Position numbers and translations under genes: made by a program. Source: SAR86 cluster bacterium AG-339-G14 (GTDB taxonomy: Bacteria > Pseudomonadota > Gammaproteobacteria > Magnimaribacterales > AG-339-G14). Taken from it: a stretch of DNA of 37,577 nt. Location: assembly GCA_003282105.1 (NCBI GenBank), contig QCAB01000008.1, forward strand, positions 1 through 37,577, read 5' to 3'. Shown here piece by piece: positions 8,916-18,478 of the stretch. Numbering within the stretch: the first letter of the stretch is position 1; each line of letters starts with the position of its first letter. The notes beneath the pieces were generated by a model that worked only from the letters and a program-made list of their open reading frames with translations, had not been told where the DNA came from and did no database searches.

Positions 8916-9089
8916 CTAGTCTTTTGTTTTTAAATCTTCGACTAAGCTGTCCGCTATGTCTTCTAATTCTTCTATTAAATCATAAGAACTATGATAAGGA
9001 AGGACAACTTTTCTACTTTTTTTACTGAGTCTTTTGAGACCTTTAGAAATTTCTTCAGCTTTTTTAACTAATTCTCTTTCGTTTTCCAT
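8916..9089 (-). CDS. Small charged helical hypothetical protein (57 aa)
   Basis: MENERELVKKAEEISKGLKRLSKK...DLIEELEDIADSLVEDLKTKD. ORF is open to 9170 but the upstream part overlaps cysQ. Ends 10 nt before the crotonase gene. Confidence 0.5.
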   Translation of the reverse strand: MENERELVKKAEEISKGLKRLSKKSRKVVLPYHSSYDLIEELEDIADSLVEDLKTKD

Positions 9090-9156
9090 AGTTCGCATAT
9101 AATTCAAGTTTAATTGTAAATTAATTAGATTATTTTTAAAGTTAGCATTTAATCCC

Positions 9157-9966
9157 ATGGAAATCTCCAAGTTAGACCAACCCGTATATAAAATTTTAAA
9201 AAAAGCATCGTCAATTGCTAAAAAATACTTTGAGAATTTTAAATCTCTTAACGTTCAAAACAAAAAAGATTTTTCTCCTGTTTCTGAAGCTGATTTAAAA
9301 ATAAATGATTTTCTAATCTCGAAAGTATCAAAACTAACTCCTGAAATTAAAATTTTGTCGGAGGAAAACGAATCCCAACCTATAAGCTTTCATGAAAAAT
9401 ATTTCTGGCTGATTGATCCTTTAGATGGCACGAAAGAATTCATAAAGGGGTCTAAGAACTTTTCGATTAACCTTGCCTTAGTTTTTGAAGAAAAACCTAT
9501 TTTTGGTGCAATTGCAAAGCCTTATGAAGAGGAAATTATTATAGGCTCTGTTTATAATTCTGCTAAGTTATTTAAAAACGATATTTCTTATAATTTGTAC
9601 CCTAGATCAATTAAGGAAAAATGCATCGTTAGTGCCAGCGCCAGTCATTCAAGTAAAGAAGAGGAAAAATTCTTTATTAAATTAAAAAAAAAGTTTAAGA
9701 AAGTAGATATTCTTAAAAAAGGAAGTTCTCTGAAATTTTGTGATTTAGGCAGCGGTATTAGTAATATTTACCCTAGGTTTGGACCTGTTTATCAATGGGA
9801 TTTGGCAGCAGGGCAAGCTATTCTTGAGTCTTTGGAAGGCTTAATAATTTTTAAAAATTCTGAAGAGAGTATTTATAAATTTGATCCTTCTAGAAAAATT
9901 AATGGATTCATTGCTGTTTCGTCTAAAGAAGACGAAGAAATTATAAAAAAATTGTCATTTTTCTAA
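9157..9966 (+). CDS. cysQ: 3'(2'),5'-bisphosphate nucleotidase CysQ (inositol monophosphatase family)
   Basis: DFSPVSEADLKIND, LSEENESQP, FWLIDPLDGTKEFIKGSKNFSINLAL, YQWDLAAGQAILE. Confidence 0.93.
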   Translation: MEISKLDQPVYKILKKASSIAKKYFENFKSLNVQNKKDFSPVSEADLKINDFLISKVSKLTPEIKILSEENESQPISFHEKYFWLIDPLDGTKEFIKGSKNFSINLALVFEEKPIFGAIAKPYEEEIIIGSVYNSAKLFKNDISYNLYPRSIKEKCIVSASASHSSKEEEKFFIKLKKKFKKVDILKKGSSLKFCDLGSGISNIYPRFGPVYQWDLAAGQAILESLEGLIIFKNSEESIYKFDPSRKINGFIAVSSKEDEEIIKKLSFF

Positions 9967-10034
9967 AATTGTACCTTTTTTTTTCAACTTAAGACTTTGT
10001 ATATAATTTAATTTTTATTATAGAATTCGAAATT

Positions 10035-10886
10035 ATGGGTAAAGAATTACAACCTATGGACGTTTCAGCCCCAGGCCAAAATCTGGAGGCTTATTTATCA
10101 TCTGTTCAAAACATTGCGATTTTGACTCCAGAAGAAGAAAAACGTCTTGCAGAAGATCTCTATTATAGAAATGATCTTGAAGCTGCGAGACAGCTGGTGA
10201 TGGCACATCTAAGATTTGTTGTTCACATTGCAAGAGGTTATTCAGGATATGGTCTTCCTCAAGCAGATCTTATCCAAGAGGGAAATGTTGGATTAATGAA
10301 AGCGGTCAGAAAATTTAACCCAGAAGTTGGAGTTAGATTGATTTCATTCGCAGTGCATTGGATAAAATCTGAAATGCATGAATACATCATTAAAAACTGG
10401 AAAATAGTTAAAGTCGCTACAACAAAAGCACAAAGAAAGTTATTTTTTAATTTAAGAAGTCAAAAGAAAGAACTAAATTGGCTTACCGATGAAGAAATTA
10501 AGACGATATCTAACGAATTAGGAGTGGATGAAAAATCTGTCAAAGAAATGGAATCAAGACTGACTTCATCAGACATGTCTTTTGATCCGCCTACTGAAGC
10601 AAGTGATGATGAAGCTTCTTTTACACCTTCGGGTTTCTTAGCTGACGAAACTTCAGACCCCGCTGATCTTATTGAAAAAGAAAATTCTGAGGAACACAGC
10701 CATGAACTACTCCACAAGGCTCTTTCTGCTTTAGATCCTAGAAGCAAAGAAATACTCATCGATAGATGGTTGCAAGATCAAAAACTAACGCTCCATGAAT
10801 TGGCCGATAAGTATGGAGTTAGCGCAGAAAGAATTAGGCAGATTGAAAAAGCTGCCATGGAAAAAGTAAAAAGTTACGTTTCTTAA
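10035..10886 (+). CDS. rpoH: RNA polymerase sigma-32 factor
   Basis: LRFVVHIARGYSGYGLPQADLIQEGNVGLMKAVRKFNPEVGVRLISFAVHWIKSEMHEYI; RpoH box QRKLFFNLRS; HTH ELADKYGVSAERIRQIEKAAM. Confidence 0.98.
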   Translation: MGKELQPMDVSAPGQNLEAYLSSVQNIAILTPEEEKRLAEDLYYRNDLEAARQLVMAHLRFVVHIARGYSGYGLPQADLIQEGNVGLMKAVRKFNPEVGVRLISFAVHWIKSEMHEYIIKNWKIVKVATTKAQRKLFFNLRSQKKELNWLTDEEIKTISNELGVDEKSVKEMESRLTSSDMSFDPPTEASDDEASFTPSGFLADETSDPADLIEKENSEEHSHELLHKALSALDPRSKEILIDRWLQDQKLTLHELADKYGVSAERIRQIEKAAMEKVKSYVS

Positions 10887-10898
10887 ACTTTATTTTAA

Positions 10899-11108
10899 AT
10901 GCATGAATTAAGCATAGTCTTGAATGGCGAGTCTTTTAAATTAAACAAGCAAGTTTCTATAAGTGAATTATTTAAAGTTTTAGATCTTTCAAGTAAATTT
11001 ATGGCAGTCGAAATAAATGGCGAAATAATCTTCAGAAGTTCATGGGATTCTCATCTCATCAATGAAAACGACAAAGTTGAACTGGTCAGAGCTATTGGGG
11101 GAGGGTAA
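10899..11108 (+). CDS. thiS: Sulfur carrier protein ThiS
   Basis: 69 aa ubiquitin-like protein ending VELVRAIGGG; precedes thiG. Confidence 0.93.
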   Translation: MHELSIVLNGESFKLNKQVSISELFKVLDLSSKFMAVEINGEIIFRSSWDSHLINENDKVELVRAIGGG

Positions 11109-11894
11109 TTGTCTAAACAATCTTTTAAAATTGCAGGAAAAGATTATTCGTCAAGACTTTTAGTCGGCACAGGGAAATATGAAGACGAAGAAATTGCAGT
11201 TGAAGCTATTCAAGCTTCTGGTGCTGAAATTGTAACGGTCGCAGTCAGAAGAATTGAATTAGATTCAAAAAAAAGAGCTGATTGCATCTTAAATTATATT
11301 TCCCCAAAAAAATTTACAATTCTTCCAAACACAGCTGGATGTTTTAATGCAAAAGATGCTATCAGGGTTGCCAAATTAGGTAGAGAAATCTTATCAGATT
11401 CAAATTTAGTTAAATTAGAAGTTCTATCAGATCCTAAATCATTATTGCCAGTAATGGATGAAACGTTAGTAGCCGCTAAAGAATTGGTAAAAGACGGATT
11501 CGAGGTAATGGTTTATTGTACTGATAATCTAGATTACGCCATGAAGTTAGAAGATCTTGGATGTGTAGCGGTTATGCCCTTAGCAGCCCCTATTGGCTCA
11601 GGTTTAGGTATAGTTAATCCAAATGCAATTTCACAAATAGTCAAAAAACTTTCGTGTCCGGTCCTAGTGGACGCTGGAATTGGTACTGCTTCTGAGGTTT
11701 CTCAGGCGATGGAACTTGGTTGTGATGGAGTGCTATTAAATACTGCAATTGCAAGAGCAAAAAATCCTGTACTAATGGCTGAAGCCATGAAAGATGCTGC
11801 AATTTCAGGAAGGAAAGCTTTTCTTGCTGGAAGGATTCCTAAAATAGATAAAGGTTCTCCAAGTTCGCCAACTGAGGGTAGAATAAATTCTTGA
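11109..11894 (+). CDS. thiG: Thiazole synthase ThiG (TTG start)
   Basis: SRLLVGTGKYEDEE, EIVTVAVRRIE, ILPNTAGCFNAKDAIRVAKLGRE, MPLAAPIGSGLGIVNP, PVLVDAGIGTASEVSQAMELGCDGVLLNTAIARAKNPVLMAEAM. Confidence 0.97.
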   Translation: MSKQSFKIAGKDYSSRLLVGTGKYEDEEIAVEAIQASGAEIVTVAVRRIELDSKKRADCILNYISPKKFTILPNTAGCFNAKDAIRVAKLGREILSDSNLVKLEVLSDPKSLLPVMDETLVAAKELVKDGFEVMVYCTDNLDYAMKLEDLGCVAVMPLAAPIGSGLGIVNPNAISQIVKKLSCPVLVDAGIGTASEVSQAMELGCDGVLLNTAIARAKNPVLMAEAMKDAAISGRKAFLAGRIPKIDKGSPSSPTEGRINS

Positions 11895-12532
11895 AAAATA
11901 GTGTAAGAAGCTTTGTTAGACCTAGGACAAGATTATCTAAAGCTAAAAAAAAACTAATTTCTCATGCATCATCTCAAAAATTTTGTTTGTCAGAAAACTT
12001 TGAAAATTTCAAACAACATTCGCCTTATAAAAAAAATATTTTAGAAATAGGTTTTGGAGATGGAGAAAATCTTATTTCTAATGCCTTAAACGGCTTAGAT
12101 TCATTTCATGTTGGCATAGAAGTCTATGAAGCAGGCGTTGCTAAAGTACTAGAACTTACAAAAAAAAATAATTTAGAAAACATTTTTATAATTCAAGGAG
12201 ACGCGAAAGCGATTCTAGAAAAAAACACTACCACTAAATTTTTCGATGAGGTTATAATTTTTTTTCCAGACCCTTGGCCTAAAAGAAGACATAAAAAGAG
12301 AAGACTCTTATCTAACAATTTTCTAAATTCTCTTAAGATGGTATTAAAAGACAAAAGTATCTTAAGAATAAAAACCGATTGGGACGATTATGCTCAAGAG
12401 ATAGAAAATGACTTAAATCAAATTTTTTCGAACATTAAAAAGCATATCAACAAAAAAACAGATCTTTTTACAAAATACGAAATATCGGCGATTGAAGAAA
12501 AAAGGAATATTATTTATTTTGAAGCTTACTGA
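11891..12532 (+). CDS. trmB: tRNA (guanine-N7-)-methyltransferase TrmB (TTG start, TTGA overlap with thiG)
   Basis: NILEIGFGDGENLI, FFPDPWPKRRHKKRRLL, LRIKTDWDDYAQEI, TKYE. Confidence 0.95.
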   Translation: MKNSVRSFVRPRTRLSKAKKKLISHASSQKFCLSENFENFKQHSPYKKNILEIGFGDGENLISNALNGLDSFHVGIEVYEAGVAKVLELTKKNNLENIFIIQGDAKAILEKNTTTKFFDEVIIFFPDPWPKRRHKKRRLLSNNFLNSLKMVLKDKSILRIKTDWDDYAQEIENDLNQIFSNIKKHINKKTDLFTKYEISAIEEKRNIIYFEAY

Positions 12533-13100
12533 GCTCGTTCAACATTTTTTGAACTGATAACGATCTGTGGCTTAACTCCATTCTTTTTTTAAAACTAATT
12601 TGACCCATCGTTTGATTACTATTTTTTATTTTAAACAATGGATCGTAACCAAAGCCTTTATCTCCAATTTCACTTTTACCAATCGTTCCATTTAACTCTC
12701 CATAGGTATAAAGCTCGATATCATTGTTTGGATCATAAAAAAATAGAACGGATATGTATTTCGCTTCCCTTTTTGTCGTGTTGATCATTTTTTTTAAAAG
12801 TTTTTTATTATTTCTCTCGTCGCTTGCGTTTTTACCGGAATAACGAGCCGAATATATTCCCGGCTCGTTCTTTAAAAATTTTACTTCCAATCCTGAATCG
12901 TCTGCTAAAGCTGGAAGCCCAGAGATTTCATTAGCTCTTTTAGCTTTTAAAAATGCGTTTTCTTCATAACTTGTTCCAGTTTCTGGAATATCTATTTTTG
13001 AGAATTCCTTTAATGGAATAATTTTAAATTTAGTCTCTTTAAATAAAAAATTAAACTCTTTAATTTTTCCATGATTGTTTGATGATAGAACTATTTTCAA
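12510..13100 (-). CDS. rdgB: XTP/dITP diphosphatase (RdgB/HAM1)
   Basis: MKIVLSSNNHGKIKEF, GLPALADDSGLEVKFL, PGIYSARYSG, GDKGFGYDPLF, SHRSLS. Confidence 0.96.
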   Translation of the reverse strand: MKIVLSSNNHGKIKEFNFLFKETKFKIIPLKEFSKIDIPETGTSYEENAFLKAKRANEISGLPALADDSGLEVKFLKNEPGIYSARYSGKNASDERNNKKLLKKMINTTKREAKYISVLFFYDPNNDIELYTYGELNGTIGKSEIGDKGFGYDPLFKIKNSNQTMGQISFKKRMELSHRSLSVQKMLNELSKLQNK

Positions 13101-13684
13101 ATTTTTTGTTTTAACTTATACAAAGCAATTTCGGTAAATAAGTTTGGGGCTAGATTCATTAACATTGTCGATTTCCCAAAACTGTTTGTTAATTTCCTTT
13201 CAATAATTTCAACGTCTAACTTTTGACAAAGATTTTCAAAATCCTTCAACGAACAAAGATGAAGATTAGGAGTTGCATACCATTCATGAGGCAAAGCGCT
13301 AGAAACTGGCATCTTCCCTGTAAGTGCTAGTTGCATTCTGCAACGCAAGTTAGCGAAGTTCGGAATACTTACAACACATTCCTTCCCAATTCTTACAATT
13401 TCTTTCAAAGCATTTTCAGGTTTTTTCAAGGCTTGAATTGATTGGCTCATTATCACTACATCAAAAGAATCATCTGCAAAATTTCTTAAGCCTTTATCAA
13501 TGTCTTGCTCAATGACATTTAGTCCTTTGCTTAAAGATAGCTCAATATTTTTTTCTGAGATATCTATTCCGTAACCTGATACGTTTAGGGTCTCTTTCAG
13601 ACTTGCCAATAGAGTTCCATTACCACAGCCCAAATCTAAGACTTCAGCATTTTTTTGGATCCACGAATTTAAAATACTATTCAT
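13097..13684 (-). CDS. metW: Methionine biosynthesis protein MetW
   Basis: AEVLDLGCGNGTLLASL, GYGIDISEKNIELSLSKGLNVIEQDIDKGLRNFADDSFDVVIMSQSIQAL, ECVVSIPNFANLRCRMQL. Likely start MNSILNSW; the longer ORF overlaps metX. Confidence 0.94.
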   Translation of the reverse strand: MNSILNSWIQKNAEVLDLGCGNGTLLASLKETLNVSGYGIDISEKNIELSLSKGLNVIEQDIDKGLRNFADDSFDVVIMSQSIQALKKPENALKEIVRIGKECVVSIPNFANLRCRMQLALTGKMPVSSALPHEWYATPNLHLCSLKDFENLCQKLDVEIIERKLTNSFGKSTMLMNLAPNLFTEIALYKLKQKI

Positions 13685-14777
13685 TTTCAAGGAAAGTTTG
13701 GATACTTTTAACATATCTTTCATCAGGAAACAGAAAGCCGTCATGCCCTTGAGAACTTTTAATTTCTGCATAACTAACTGACTTTTTTGAAGCAATTAGT
13801 GCATTAACAATTTCCTTTGATCTTTCAGGAGCAAATCTCCAATCAGAAGAAAATGACAAGACTAAAAAATCTGAATTTGTTTTTTCTAAAGTTTTATTTA
13901 AGTCGTTTCCAAAATCTCTAGATGGATCAAAATAATCTAATGCTTTCGTCATCAATAAGTAGGTGTGCGCGTTAAATTTCTCTGAAAATGTATCGGCTTG
14001 ATATCTCAAATAGCTTTCAACTTCAAACTCTACGTCAAACCCGTAATCATACTTTTCCTTTTTTAAATCTCTTCCAAATTTTTCTTTCATCATTTCCTCA
14101 GAGAGATAGGTTATGTGACCAAGCATTCTAGCTAGTCCCAATCCTCTTTTCGGATGGAAATTACCTTTGTCAAAATTTGGGTCGGTAACTATGGCTTGCC
14201 TCGCCACTTCATTGAAAGCAATATTTTGAGCACTTAATTTGGGCGCAGCAGCTATTACGACACTTTTCTTTATGTGCTCGTCATAATCAATGGTCCACTG
14301 CAGAGCTTGCATTCCTCCTAAACTTCCTCCGGCAACCGCATACCAAAAATCTAATCCGAGATATTCACGGAGTAAGTTTTGACTTTTAACCCAGTCTTTT
14401 ACGGTTATCAACGGAAAGTCTTTTCCGTAAGTTTCTCCAGTCTCTGGATTGATAAATCCAGGGCCGGATGAGCCATGACATCCACCAAGGTTATTGAGAG
14501 ACACAACAAAATACTTATTAGTATCGAAGGCCTTGTCAGGACCGATTAACTCATTCCACCAACCGGCTTTATCTTGATCCTCCTTGGAATATCCAGCAGC
14601 GTGGTGATTTCCACTCAGAGCGTGGCAGATAAGAATTGCATTAGATTTATTTTCATTTAAAGATCCATAGGTTTCATAAATAATCTTAAACCCTTTCAAA
14701 AGCTTTCCAGATTCAAGATGAAAGTCTTCTTTGTAATGAAAGAAGTTTGGTTCAATAATTCCTAAGCTTTCTGACAT
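13677..14777 (-). CDS. metX: Homoserine O-acyltransferase MetX
   Basis: ILICHALSGNHHAAG, GPGFINPETGETYGKDFP, YAVAGGSLGGMQALQW, GHDGFL; adjacent to metW. Acetyl versus succinyl specificity not resolved. Confidence 0.96.
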   Translation of the reverse strand: MSESLGIIEPNFFHYKEDFHLESGKLLKGFKIIYETYGSLNENKSNAILICHALSGNHHAAGYSKEDQDKAGWWNELIGPDKAFDTNKYFVVSLNNLGGCHGSSGPGFINPETGETYGKDFPLITVKDWVKSQNLLREYLGLDFWYAVAGGSLGGMQALQWTIDYDEHIKKSVVIAAAPKLSAQNIAFNEVARQAIVTDPNFDKGNFHPKRGLGLARMLGHITYLSEEMMKEKFGRDLKKEKYDYGFDVEFEVESYLRYQADTFSEKFNAHTYLLMTKALDYFDPSRDFGNDLNKTLEKTNSDFLVLSFSSDWRFAPERSKEIVNALIASKKSVSYAEIKSSQGHDGFLFPDERYVKSIQTFLENE

Positions 14778-14779
14778 CT

Positions 14780-15334
14780 TTAAAATAAACCAGGTAGTTC
14801 TAGGTAAAATCTTAAGTTATGAATCATTCTGTCAATTTGAATTAAAATGAAAAAGACTATTATTGGAGAAAAATCAATTCCTCCAAAGGCTGTTAATCTT
14901 TGAAATGGTCTCAATAGAGGCTGAGTAATTCCATGGCATATAATTAGCAGGGCATTGTTACTTGTTGGCGCTACCCAGCTTCCAATTATAGAGATGAACA
15001 AGGAGTATCTTAGTATTAGAGATATCGTAAGAAGAACGCTTAGACAAGCCCAAGTTATCGACTCAATTGAATCTGTCGATAAAGATTGACTCTCAACATA
15101 AAGATAAAAAGATAGACCTTTAAAAAAAATAGACAACACAAGACTGGAAAAATCTATATTAAAAACAACTGGCAATATTAGTCTCAAGGGTCTAGATATC
15201 GGCTCTAAAATTGAAAACGAGTACTTAACAATTGGGTTTAAAAAACTCAATTCGAAAAATCTAAAAAGTAAATATATTAAAAATAAAATTGATAATAAAT
15301 TTGATACAACCGAAGAAACAAATAATGGATCCAT
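14780..15334 (-). CDS. YggT family membrane protein
   Basis: ISRPLRLILPVVFNIDFSSLVLSI, LLIICHGITQPLLRPFQRL..GGIDFSPIIVFFILIQIDRMI; located next to proC/yggS. Confidence 0.92.
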   Translation of the reverse strand: MDPLFVSSVVSNLLSILFLIYLLFRFFELSFLNPIVKYSFSILEPISRPLRLILPVVFNIDFSSLVLSIFFKGLSFYLYVESQSLSTDSIESITWACLSVLLTISLILRYSLFISIIGSWVAPTSNNALLIICHGITQPLLRPFQRLTAFGGIDFSPIIVFFILIQIDRMIHNLRFYLELPGLF

Positions 15335-16110
15335 TAGCTTTCTCCTAGTTTTTTAGATTTATTTATAGCTTCTTCAATCGCAAATTTTAAAATATCTTCG
15401 ATTCCAGACGATTCTATTTTATTTAAAGCAGCTTCAGTTACTCCTCCTTTTGAAGCAACCATAGATTTAATATCATTGAATGATGGACTTTCATCTGATT
15501 TGTGCATTTCAAAAGTCCCTCCTAAAAGATCTCCTATCCACGGTTCAGGATTATCAAATCCATTAGATTTGGCTATTTCGGAAAGTAGGTTTGCCAAGTA
15601 ACTTATGTAGGCTGGACCAGCTCCAAAAATTGAAGTGAATGCATCAAATTTTGATTCTTCAATCTCAAGGCACCTACCTAATTTATTAAGAATGCCTAAA
15701 CCTTCATTTTTATCAATTTCACAATTAGAACAAATTGCAATTGGGCTAATTCCTTTACTTACCCCCAGAGTAGGCATGGCTCTAATAATATTATTTGAAC
15801 TCTTTAGTTGAGAATTTAGTTTTTCAAGAGATATTCCAGCAATGAATGAGATGATCAATTTTGTCCCGATTAAGTTTTTAATTTTAGATAAAATTTCTTC
15901 TGTCTTATTCGGCTTAATTGTAAGGAAAATAACATCTGAAATCTCACACAATTCATCTAAAGGGACATAGGTGACTCCTAATTTAACGATTTCTTTGGCT
16001 TCTATCGGGTCAAAAGCATAAATTTTATAGGAATCTTTTAAACCTTGAATGGTGTGACGAGCTAAGTTTCCCGCCCCAATAAATCCTATATTTTTATTAT
16101 TCTCTTTCAC
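15334..16110 (-). CDS. proC: Pyrroline-5-carboxylate reductase
   Basis: NIGFIGAGNLARHTIQGL, IIRAMPTLGVSKGISPIAIC, FGAGPAYISYL, SMVASKGGVTEAAL. GTG start at 16110 inferred (ORF open to a TTG at 16128). Confidence 0.93.
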   Translation of the reverse strand: MKENNKNIGFIGAGNLARHTIQGLKDSYKIYAFDPIEAKEIVKLGVTYVPLDELCEISDVIFLTIKPNKTEEILSKIKNLIGTKLIISFIAGISLEKLNSQLKSSNNIIRAMPTLGVSKGISPIAICSNCEIDKNEGLGILNKLGRCLEIEESKFDAFTSIFGAGPAYISYLANLLSEIAKSNGFDNPEPWIGDLLGGTFEMHKSDESPSFNDIKSMVASKGGVTEAALNKIESSGIEDILKFAIEEAINKSKKLGES

Positions 16111-16762
16111 CAAAAATACCCGTTCCAATTCTAACCATTGACGAACCAGCCTCTACAGCAATTTTAAAATCGCGCGTCATACCCATAGATAATTCACATT
16201 TTTTTTCACTGGGTTCAGAAATTTCTTTTGCTAATTTCCAAGCTTCTTCATAAATAAATTTTAATTCACCATCATCGGCATTGACACTAGGCATAATCAT
16301 TATTCCATTAAAATCAAGATTGCTTAGTTTCTGAACTTCTTGTTTAAAAGAAACTACTTCTTCTCTTTTAATTCCACCCTTATTCACGTCGTCGTCTAAA
16401 TTTACTTGTATTAGAATTTTTAATTTTTTCCCAACTGGAACATATTTATTTAGCTTTACAGCGATTTTTAGCCGATCTAGAGTGTGAACCCACGCAAAAT
16501 TTTCTGCAATGTCTTTACACTTATTAGACTGGATTTTTCCTATAAAGTGCCAAATTATTTTTTCATTCTTTAAATTCTTAATTTTTTCTAAAGATTCTTG
16601 CAAGTAGTTTTCACCAAAATTTTCTATTCCCAATTTATTCGCTTTTATAATTTCAGAACAAGGCTTTTTTTTACTTACGGCAATGACTTGTACTTTTTGA
16701 GATTTATTTTCTTTCGAAATTTCATCTATTGAGTCAAAAATTTTTGTAATTTTCTCTTTCAT
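16097..16762 (-). CDS. YggS family PLP homeostasis protein
   Basis: QVIAVSKKKPCSEI, FGENYLQE, WHFIGKIQSNKCKDI, VHTLDRLKIA, LSMGMTRDFKIAVEAGSSMVRIGTGIFGER. Confidence 0.95.
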   Translation of the reverse strand: MKEKITKIFDSIDEISKENKSQKVQVIAVSKKKPCSEIIKANKLGIENFGENYLQESLEKIKNLKNEKIIWHFIGKIQSNKCKDIAENFAWVHTLDRLKIAVKLNKYVPVGKKLKILIQVNLDDDVNKGGIKREEVVSFKQEVQKLSNLDFNGIMIMPSVNADDGELKFIYEEAWKLAKEISEPSEKKCELSMGMTRDFKIAVEAGSSMVRIGTGIFGERE

Positions 16763-16768
16763 CTTAAG

Positions 16769-18478
16769 TTACATTTGCTCAGGAGCATTAATTGCAAGAA
16801 TATTTAAGCCGTCAGTAATTATTCTTTTGATTGATAAAACAATTGTGAATTTTGCATCTCTTAAATTTTTTTCTTCTTCAATAAACTTATTTGCATTGTA
16901 GTAAGAATGAAATTTAGAAGCCAAATCACGCAAATAGAAACACAGAGGATGAATTTCCAAATCAATTTGACATTGCTCAAGAGTGTCTTGAAATAATTCG
17001 ATTTCATTAATTAAAGCTAATTCTTGTTCTCCAGTTATCAAATTTAAGTTTTCAAGACCGTTTTCGGAATCTATTACAAAGTTTCTTTTCTCAACTTCTT
17101 TTAATAGACTACAAATCCGAGCATGCGCATACTGTATGTAATAAACTGGATTGTTCTTGTCTTTTTTAAGTGCTAATTCGACATCAAATTCTAAAGCTTG
17201 ATCACTTTTTCTTGCTAAAAAGAAGAACCTTGATGCGTCTATTCCTACCTCTTCAATTAATTCATTAAGGGATACAAAATCACCTTTTCTGGTGGACATG
17301 CTTACAGTTTTCCCAGATCGATTGAGTGAAACGAATTGAATTATAATTGTTTTAAGCAAATCTCCTTTCAAACCCAAAGCTTCTAAGGCTCCTTTAATTC
17401 TGGAAATATAACCATGATGATCTGCGCCCCAAATATTTACTAAGCGATCAAATTTTCTATCAAATTTAAATTTGTGGTAAGCAATATCTGAAGCAAAGTA
17501 GGTCGGATCTTGGTTATCTCTTATTAAAACTCTATCTTTTTCGTCTCCTCTTTCCTTTGATTTAAACCAAAGAGCATCATCAGATACATATGTTGAATTA
17601 TTCTTTTCTAAAGTATTGATAGCCTCATCGAACATACTCTTTCCTTTTGATTTCTCATAAAGTTTTTTCTCACTTATCCAATTCTCATGAAACACTCTAA
17701 ATTTAGAGAGCACTTTTTTTATGTCATCTATTTGAAGGGAGAGAATAAAAACAGTTAGCTCGTCGAAATCTGGAAATTCTTCTTTTATTCGCCTGAGTAT
17801 TTCTGGAATCACGTCAGAACTTAGTATTGAAGAATTCCCCTTAACAACGTATTTGTCGCCAAAGGTTTTTTTAACCGACTGCGCAGAATGAATTATATAT
17901 TCGCCTTGGTAGCAGTCTTCTGGAAATTTTATTTGTTGGTCAAAAAGTTCTTGATAACGCAAAAATACACTAAGCGCTAAAATGTCTGTTTGCAGTCCTC
18001 TATCGTTAACATAATATTCTTCTTCAACCTCGTTTCCTGAGTGTCTTAAAAGGTTTGCCAGGGCTGAACCAAAAGCTGCTCCTCGCCCATGACCAACATG
18101 TATCGGTCCGGTTGGGTTACTAGAGACGTATTCAATTAAATATTTTTTAGGCGACTCGGTTTTACAAAAGAAAAAATTTTCATTTAAAGCATTATTAAGA
18201 ATTGAAGCCTGAGCTTCTTCTGCTAAAAAAAAATTTATAAAGCCTGGACCTGCAACTTCTACTTTTTTTAGCCACTTCTTTCCGGGAAGTTTTTTAATAA
18301 TTTTTTCAGCTATTACTTTAGGTTGTTCTTTTAATTCTTTACCAAGCACTAAAGCGATATTTGAGCTCCAATTTCCATGTGTCTTTAATTTAGTTCTTGA
18401 GACATCAAAAGCTTCAATCTCTGTAGAAAATAATTTCTTTGTCGTACTTTCTAAAATACCTCTTATTTCAGATTTCAT
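16769..18478 (-). CDS. argS: Arginyl-tRNA synthetase
   Basis: IEYVSSNPTGPIHVGHGRGAAFGSAL, WGADHHGYI, GKTVSMSTRKGDFVSL, YYIQYAHARICSLL. Confidence 0.97.
   Translation of the reverse strand: MKSEIRGILESTTKKLFSTEIEAFDVSRTKLKTHGNWSSNIALVLGKELKEQPKVIAEKIIKKLPGKKWLKKVEVAGPGFINFFLAEEAQASILNNALNENFFFCKTESPKKYLIEYVSSNPTGPIHVGHGRGAAFGSALANLLRHSGNEVEEEYYVNDRGLQTDILALSVFLRYQELFDQQIKFPEDCYQGEYIIHSAQSVKKTFGDKYVVKGNSSILSSDVIPEILRRIKEEFPDFDELTVFILSLQIDDIKKVLSKFRVFHENWISEKKLYEKSKGKSMFDEAINTLEKNNSTYVSDDALWFKSKERGDEKDRVLIRDNQDPTYFASDIAYHKFKFDRKFDRLVNIWGADHHGYISRIKGALEALGLKGDLLKTIIIQFVSLNRSGKTVSMSTRKGDFVSLNELIEEVGIDASRFFFLARKSDQALEFDVELALKKDKNNPVYYIQYAHARICSLLKEVEKRNFVIDSENGLENLNLITGEQELALINEIELFQDTLEQCQIDLEIHPLCFYLRDLASKFHSYYNANKFIEEEKNLRDAKFTIVLSIKRIITDGLNILAINAPEQM

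Noticed and set aside
10002-10007. TATAAT upstream of rpoH as a promoter
   Set aside because: The hexamer is present but no convincing -35 lies at 16-18 nt; in such AT-rich DNA the hexamer alone is weak evidence.
10460-10759. 99-aa - strand ORF inside rpoH
   Set aside because: Ser-rich antisense shadow of the rpoH frame.
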